Assembly (NCBI GenBank): GCA_017386805.1
Contig: JAFOGM010000267.1
Coordinates: 1-9,134, forward strand
Length of the DNA stretch: 9,134 nt
Direction: 5' to 3'
From: Bacillota bacterium
GTDB taxonomy: Bacteria; Bacillota; Clostridia; Peptostreptococcales; Anaerovoracaceae
The first letter of the stretch is position 1. Each line of letters starts with the position of its first letter. The position numbers and the translations under genes were made by a program. Positions 6,196 through 9,134 of the stretch are shown here, one piece after another. A model generated the notes under the pieces. The model made no database searches. It was not told the origin of the DNA and saw only the letters and a list, made by a program, of their open reading frames with translations.

Positions 6196-6619
6196 GGCGA
6201 GAGAAAAACGGCGGGAAAAACGAAGACAGGAACGAGAAAAACGAGAAGAGAAACAGAGTCGGCCAGAAAAGGCTGTGGTGTCTCAGAGACGCCGCATCCG
6301 GGAACGCCGACGGAAGATGATCTATCTTTTGATATTTGCAGTGATCGTGGGCGTGATTGCTTACAGCGTCTGGAACATCTGGTCGCTGAAGCAGCTGGAA
6401 CGCCAGGCTCAGGAAGAACTGCAGGCGAAACAGGAAGAAAAGGAACGACTGCAGCTGGAACTGGAGCATGTGGAAAGCGACGAATCCATTGAGCAGGAAG
6501 CCCGGGAACAGCTCCACATGATCCGACCGGGTGAGACGGTGTACATCCTTCCCACGGATCCGACAGGTGCGAAGACCGAACCGGGAGCTGCAAAGACGGA
6601 GGACGAAGCAAATGATTAA
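6128..6619 (+). CDS. divIC: Septum formation initiator DivIC (FtsB/DivIC family)
   Basis: A 163-residue bitopic membrane protein of the division machinery. DivIC works with FtsL and DivIB in the septal complex. The order is a long, very basic/acidic cytoplasmic N-terminus (1-63, rich in R/K/E repeats such as REKRREKRRQEREKREE), one membrane helix at about 64-81 (MIYLLIFAVIVGVIAYSVW), an extracellular coiled coil at about 85-118, then the family's conserved end, EQEAREQLHMIRPGETVYIL (121-141). A short Pro/Thr/Ala-rich tail follows. The N-terminal extension is longer than in many DivIC proteins. The start is overlapped by yabQ (68 bases), and the stop overlaps the rnmV start by 8 bases. The yabP-yabQ-divIC order is conserved in spore formers. 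Confidence 0.9.
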   Translation: MAKMRRSRSFKKEQENNVISIDEAREKRREKRRQEREKREEKQSRPEKAVVSQRRRIRERRRKMIYLLIFAVIVGVIAYSVWNIWSLKQLERQAQEELQAKQEEKERLQLELEHVESDESIEQEAREQLHMIRPGETVYILPTDPTGAKTEPGAAKTEDEAND

Positions 6620-7166
6620 AGAAGTGATCGTGGTAGAAGGCCGCGACGATGAGCAGGCGGTAGGACGCGCAGTGGAAGCTTCCACCATCGCCACCCACGG
6701 ATTCGGCATCGCGAAGAAGACCTGGGAGCTGATCGAAAAAGCCTATCAGGAACGGGGGATCATCGTATTCACCGATCCGGACTTTGCCGGAGAGCAGATC
6801 CGAAAGCGGATCACAGAGAAATTCCCCGAGGCGAAGCAGGCTTACCTGACCCAGGAAGAAGCCTGGAAGGCCGGCGACATTGGAATCGAAAACGCCAAAC
6901 CGGAGGACATCCGGGATGCCCTCAGCAAGGCGAGAGCCACTGCCACAGAGAAAAAGAATACGTTCTCCAATAGCGATCTGTTTGAACTGGGTCTGGCTGG
7001 CGGCGAACAATCCGCCCAGCTGCGAAATCAGATCGGACGGAAACTGGGGATCGGTTACGGAAACACCAAGCTGTTTCTGCGCCGATTGAACGAATATGGA
7101 ATTACAAGAGAGGAACTGGAAGACGCATGGACAAGCTGTACTCAAATGCAACGATCCGAAGAATAA
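6612..7166 (+). CDS. rnmV: Ribonuclease M5 (5S rRNA maturation)
   Basis: A 184-residue TOPRIM-domain endonuclease that trims the 5S rRNA precursor in Gram-positive bacteria. The TOPRIM core is clear: VVEGRDD with Glu9, and TDPDFAGEQIR with Asp55 and Asp57, then the M5-typical IGIENA at 90-95. The C-terminal part (about 117-175) matches the family's second domain (SDLFELGLAG, then RRLNEYGITREEL). Length is normal. ATG 6612 lies inside the end of divIC (8-base overlap) behind GGAGG at 6598-6602. Its 3' end overlaps ksgA by 40 bases. Adjacency of rnmV and ksgA is also seen in B. subtilis. The pair joins 5S and 16S rRNA maturation in one transcript. Confidence 0.93.
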   Translation: MIKEVIVVEGRDDEQAVGRAVEASTIATHGFGIAKKTWELIEKAYQERGIIVFTDPDFAGEQIRKRITEKFPEAKQAYLTQEEAWKAGDIGIENAKPEDIRDALSKARATATEKKNTFSNSDLFELGLAGGEQSAQLRNQIGRKLGIGYGNTKLFLRRLNEYGITREELEDAWTSCTQMQRSEE

Positions 7167-7999
7167 AAGAAGAACACAATTTCCGCTTATCCAAGAGCCT
7201 GGGTCAGAACTTCCTGACCGATGGAAACATCGTGGCGAAGATCGTGGATAGCTGTGAAGCCACCGAAGAAGATCTGGTCATCGAAATCGGCCCCGGCATC
7301 GGTGTACTGACTGCGGAAGCAGCGGAACAGGCCGGTAAGGTGGTTGCCGTGGAAATCGACAAGAACCTGATCCCCATCTTAAAGGAAACGCTGGCGGACT
7401 ATCCCAACGTGACCGTGGTGAATCAGGATATTTTAAAGACCGATGTGGTGAAGCTGATCGAAGAACACGGTCAGATCAACGGAAAAGCGCCCAAGGGCGT
7501 GAAGGTCATCGGGAACCTGCCCTACTATATCACCACCCCCATCATCATGAAGCTGCTGGAAGATCACATTCCCTGCGACTCCATCACCATCATGATGCAG
7601 AAGGAAGTGGCGGAACGCATCGAGGCAGGCCCCGGGTCCAAGACCTACGGGGCGCTGTCGGTTGCCGTGCAGTACTACTGCGAAGTCTGCTACGTGACCA
7701 CCGTTCCCAAGGAAGTGTTCCACCCCCATCCCAAGGTGGATTCGGCAGTACTGCGCCTGGATCTGCGCAAGGAAAAGCCGGTGGATCTCATTGACGAAGA
7801 CCTGTTCTTCGAGGTGATCAAGGGCGGTTTCGGCCAGAGAAGAAAGACACTTCACAATGCGCTGACCGGCGTTCGCGGCATCGCCAAGGACCGCGTTGCG
7901 GAAGTTCTGGCAGAAGCCGGGATCGAAGCCAACCGCAGAGCGGAAACCCTCTCCATCGAGGAGTTTGCCCGCATCGCCAATATCATTGCCCGCGGCTGA
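7127..7999 (+). CDS. ksgA: 16S rRNA (adenine-N6,N6) dimethyltransferase KsgA/RsmA
   Basis: A 290-residue SAM-dependent enzyme that dimethylates two adjacent adenines near the 3' end of 16S rRNA; loss usually gives kasugamycin resistance. Motifs are textbook: N-terminal RLSKSLGQNFLTD (20-32), SAM motif I EIGPGIGVLT (53-62), acidic Glu76 in VEIDKN, catalytic NLPYY (130-134), FHPHPKVDS (198-206) and FGQRRKTL (235-242). Length and ends agree with the family. ATG 7127 has only a weak GGAAG (7118-7122). It lies 40 bases inside rnmV, so translation is probably coupled to rnmV. The N-terminus (ATIRRIKEEHNF) fits the usual one, which supports this start. A small GC-rich hairpin region follows the stop. 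Confidence 0.97.
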   Translation: MDKLYSNATIRRIKEEHNFRLSKSLGQNFLTDGNIVAKIVDSCEATEEDLVIEIGPGIGVLTAEAAEQAGKVVAVEIDKNLIPILKETLADYPNVTVVNQDILKTDVVKLIEEHGQINGKAPKGVKVIGNLPYYITTPIIMKLLEDHIPCDSITIMMQKEVAERIEAGPGSKTYGALSVAVQYYCEVCYVTTVPKEVFHPHPKVDSAVLRLDLRKEKPVDLIDEDLFFEVIKGGFGQRRKTLHNALTGVRGIAKDRVAEVLAEAGIEANRRAETLSIEEFARIANIIARG

Positions 8000-8011
8000 T
8001 TCGCGGCAACC

Positions 8012-8027
8012 GGCCGCCTGGGCGGCC
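8012..8027. repeat. GC-rich inverted repeat downstream of ksgA
   Basis: GGCCGCC (8012-8018) and GGCGGCC (8021-8027) are exact complements with a 2-base gap, so the real loop would be CTGG. It is preceded by GGCAACC (8005-8011), the same heptamer that opens the yabP-leader palindrome. No T-tract follows, so termination is doubtful. A second weak pair, ACCGG / CCGGT, lies just before the ridA ribosome binding site. No clear promoter was found in this 86-base gap. Confidence 0.55.
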
Positions 8028-8070
8028 TCTCACTGATCGACAAAGACCGGCATAACACCCGGTGAAAATA

Positions 8071-8077
8071 AAGGAGG
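8071..8077 (+). promoter_or_regulatory. Ribosome binding site fixing the ridA start at 8086
   Basis: AAGGAGG lies 8 bases before ATG 8086. An in-frame GTG at 8062 would put this site inside the coding region, so it is rejected as the start. Confidence 0.85.
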
Positions 8078-8085
8078 ACAATCTC

Positions 8086-8463
8086 ATGAAAACACCCGTA
8101 GCTACTACTAAGGCACCTGCAGCCATCGGCCCCTACGCACAGGGCAATATTTTCGGTAACTTACTGTTCGCTTCCGGCCAGATCCCTGTGGATCCCGAAA
8201 CCGGTATCATCCCGGAAGGCATCGAAGCTCAGGCAACCCAGTCCCTGAAGAACGTGAAGGCAGTTGTGGAAGCTGCTGGCAGCTCCATGGATAAGGTGAT
8301 CAAGACCACCGTTTTCCTGAAGGACATGAACGACTTCGCAGCTATGAATGCCATTTACGCAACCTTCTTCACCGAAGGTCAGTATCCGTCCCGTTCCGCA
8401 GTTCAGGTGGCTCGTCTGCCCAAGGACGCTCTGATCGAAATCGAGGTCATCGCAGAGGTATAG
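8086..8463 (+). CDS. ridA: RidA family reactive enamine/imine deaminase
   Basis: A 125-residue cytoplasmic protein of the YjgF/YER057c/UK114 family, which forms trimers and hydrolyses 2-aminoacrylate and similar imines released by PLP enzymes. The family pattern is complete: APAAIGPYAQG (10-20), LLFASGQIPVDPETG, SLKNVKAVVEAAGSSMDKVIKTTVFL, the conserved Arg103 in YPSRSAVQV, and LPKDALIEIEVIAEV at the end. Arg103 corresponds to the substrate-carboxylate-binding Arg105 of E. coli RidA, so the active (RidA-type) form is likely. The codon choice looks uniform and optimised, consistent with good expression. It lies 86 bases after ksgA and 3 bases before the next gene. Confidence 0.95.
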   Translation: MKTPVATTKAPAAIGPYAQGNIFGNLLFASGQIPVDPETGIIPEGIEAQATQSLKNVKAVVEAAGSSMDKVIKTTVFLKDMNDFAAMNAIYATFFTEGQYPSRSAVQVARLPKDALIEIEVIAEV

Positions 8464-8466
8464 TCT

Positions 8467-8835
8467 ATGGCCATTTTCTTAAGAACGTTACTGATTGTCG
8501 TATGTATGATCGTGGGTGCTTTCCTTGATGCCCAGATCAACATTTATGCCGGAGCTTCCGGAAACCTGGTGTTCCTGGCCAACATTGCCACTTATATCGT
8601 TTATGGAGCTGTGGGTGTGACCCTGGGAACCATGTTCAATCCCCGCTTTACCAAGAACAAGCAGAAGATGATCTACCTGATCCCCATCGTGGTCTTCGTG
8701 ATCATCGGCGTAACTCCCCTGCTGAATCTGGTGATGCCGGCTCTCTCCATCAACCGCTTCACTAAATACCTGAGACAGTTCACCTACCTGGCCTGGACCA
8801 TCGTAGGAACCTTCTGCGCGTTGGTGTTCCGTTAG
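8467..8835 (+). CDS. Unrecognised small four-span membrane protein
   Basis: A 122-residue, very hydrophobic protein that I do not recognise. Likely membrane helices are at about 4-21, 33-55, 68-90 and 104-121, separated by short loops. The loop at 58-67 is basic (NPRFTKNKQK) and the one at 95-103 contains NRFTKYLR, so both are probably cytoplasmic by the positive-inside rule. Acidic residues are almost absent; Asp21 near the end of the first helix is the only one. It starts 3 bases after the ridA stop behind a weak AGAGGT, suggesting coupling to ridA. The stop lies in the loop of a small inverted repeat (TTCCGT / ACGGAA), and a strong terminator follows. No function is proposed. Confidence 0.75.
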   Translation: MAIFLRTLLIVVCMIVGAFLDAQINIYAGASGNLVFLANIATYIVYGAVGVTLGTMFNPRFTKNKQKMIYLIPIVVFVIIGVTPLLNLVMPALSINRFTKYLRQFTYLAWTIVGTFCALVFR

Positions 8836-8870
8836 ACGGAAACCGGCTCCGCCGGAAATGAATGAAATGA

Positions 8871-8908
8871 AAAACCTCCTTTCGATTGAGTTCGAGAGGA
8901 GGTTTTTT
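8871..8908. terminator. Bidirectional Rho-independent terminator
   Basis: AAAACCTCCTTTCGA (8871-8885) pairs with TCGAGAGGAGGTTTT (8892-8906) over 15 bp with one T-G wobble, around a TTGAGT loop and followed by more T. The A-run on the left is a T-run on the minus strand, so it can serve both the ridA transcript and the convergent uxaA-type gene. Confidence 0.92.
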
Positions 8909-8912
8909 CGTT

Positions 8913-9134
8913 TTACAGTACGACGCCATCCTTAAAAATAGAGATTTCACGGGCGCCGCGGCGTTCGTTATGGGTCGTTTGGCCGCTGGCTACATCTAAC
9001 ACGTAGTCCAGAAGGCGGTTACTGCAATCATCCAGGGATTCCCCTTCGGCCACGGTTCCGGCATTGAAGTCGATCCAGTTAGCTTTCTTTTCCGCCAACG
9101 CATTGTTGGTGGAGATTTTCACCGTGGGTACAGG
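8913..9134 (-). CDS. uxaA: Altronate dehydratase-type enzyme (UxaA family), C-terminal fragment
   Basis: Only the last 73 residues are in the window; the gene enters from the right edge in frame (PVPTV, then KISTNNALAEKK) and ends at TAA 8913-8915. The pattern STNNALAEKKANWIDFNAGTVAEG, then LLDYVLDVASGQTTHNERRGAREISIFKDGVVL, is the typical end of UxaA-family proteins. That family includes D-altronate dehydratase, which makes 2-keto-3-deoxygluconate in hexuronate breakdown, and the related galactarate dehydratase. With the N-terminal part missing, the exact substrate cannot be fixed. It is convergent with the ridA operon and shares its terminator. An internal GTG at 9122 should not be taken as the start. 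Confidence 0.8.
   Translation of the reverse strand, partial: PVPTVKISTNNALAEKKANWIDFNAGTVAEGESLDDCSNRLLDYVLDVASGQTTHNERRGAREISIFKDGVVL

Noticed and set aside
8037..8056. TCGACA plus CATAAC as a ridA promoter
   Set aside because: The spacer would be only 8 bases, and there is no acceptable -10 at 16-18 bases from TCGACA.
8062..8085. GTG start adding 8 residues to ridA
   Set aside because: AAGGAGG at 8071-8077 would be coding, and RidA proteins normally begin just before the APAAIGPY motif, as from ATG 8086.

Overview
The window looks like a chromosomal segment from a spore-forming, low-to-mid GC Bacillota, most likely a member of the Clostridia. The evidence is the YabP-YabQ sporulation pair next to DivIC, a WalR/WalK-type two-component system, RNase M5 (a Gram-positive 5S rRNA maturase), strong AGGAGG-type ribosome binding sites and sigma-A-like promoters. 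Species cannot be assigned from sequence alone. No tRNA, rRNA, CRISPR array, insertion sequence or phage gene was seen. The content is mainly core and housekeeping genes.

Layout: (1) 1-476: the end of an unrecognised membrane protein, closed by a terminator whose stem contains the stop codon. (2) 509-1547: a monocistronic D-2-hydroxyacid dehydrogenase with its own sigma-A promoter. (3) 1566-4224: a two-gene operon encoding a WalR-like response regulator and a 611-residue WalK-like kinase (two membrane spans, HAMP, PAS, HisKA, HATPase), ended by a strong two-tier hairpin. (4) 4250-5263, minus strand: a cytoplasmic class-C beta-lactamase-fold serine hydrolase, convergent with the kinase and sharing its terminator. 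(5) 5264-5476: a divergent intergenic region with the hydrolase promoter and a perfect 15-bp-arm palindrome just before yabP. (6) 5477-7999: a tightly packed plus-strand cluster yabP-yabQ-divIC-rnmV-ksgA in which consecutive genes overlap. (7) 8086-8908: ridA and a small four-span membrane protein, ending in a bidirectional terminator. (8) 8913 to the right edge, minus strand: the C-terminus of an altronate dehydratase-type (UxaA family) enzyme.

How the genes fit together: the yabP-ksgA cluster joins two blocks that lie apart in Bacillus subtilis, the yabP-yabQ-divIC sporulation/division block and the rnmV-ksgA ribosomal RNA maturation block. A near-consensus vegetative promoter inside the end of yabQ would let divIC, rnmV and ksgA be expressed during growth, independently of the sporulation genes. 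WalRK and DivIC both concern cell-wall growth and division.

The most notable anomaly is in yabQ. Its natural start forms a classic ATGA overlap with the yabP stop, but an in-frame TAA falls at codon 9 (5758-5760). The rest of the protein therefore has to start at a non-standard internal codon, or the gene is broken, or the base is a sequencing error. I found no clear candidate for a wholly new system. The other leads are the yabP-leader palindrome, the fused operon with its internal promoter, and the two unrecognised membrane proteins.
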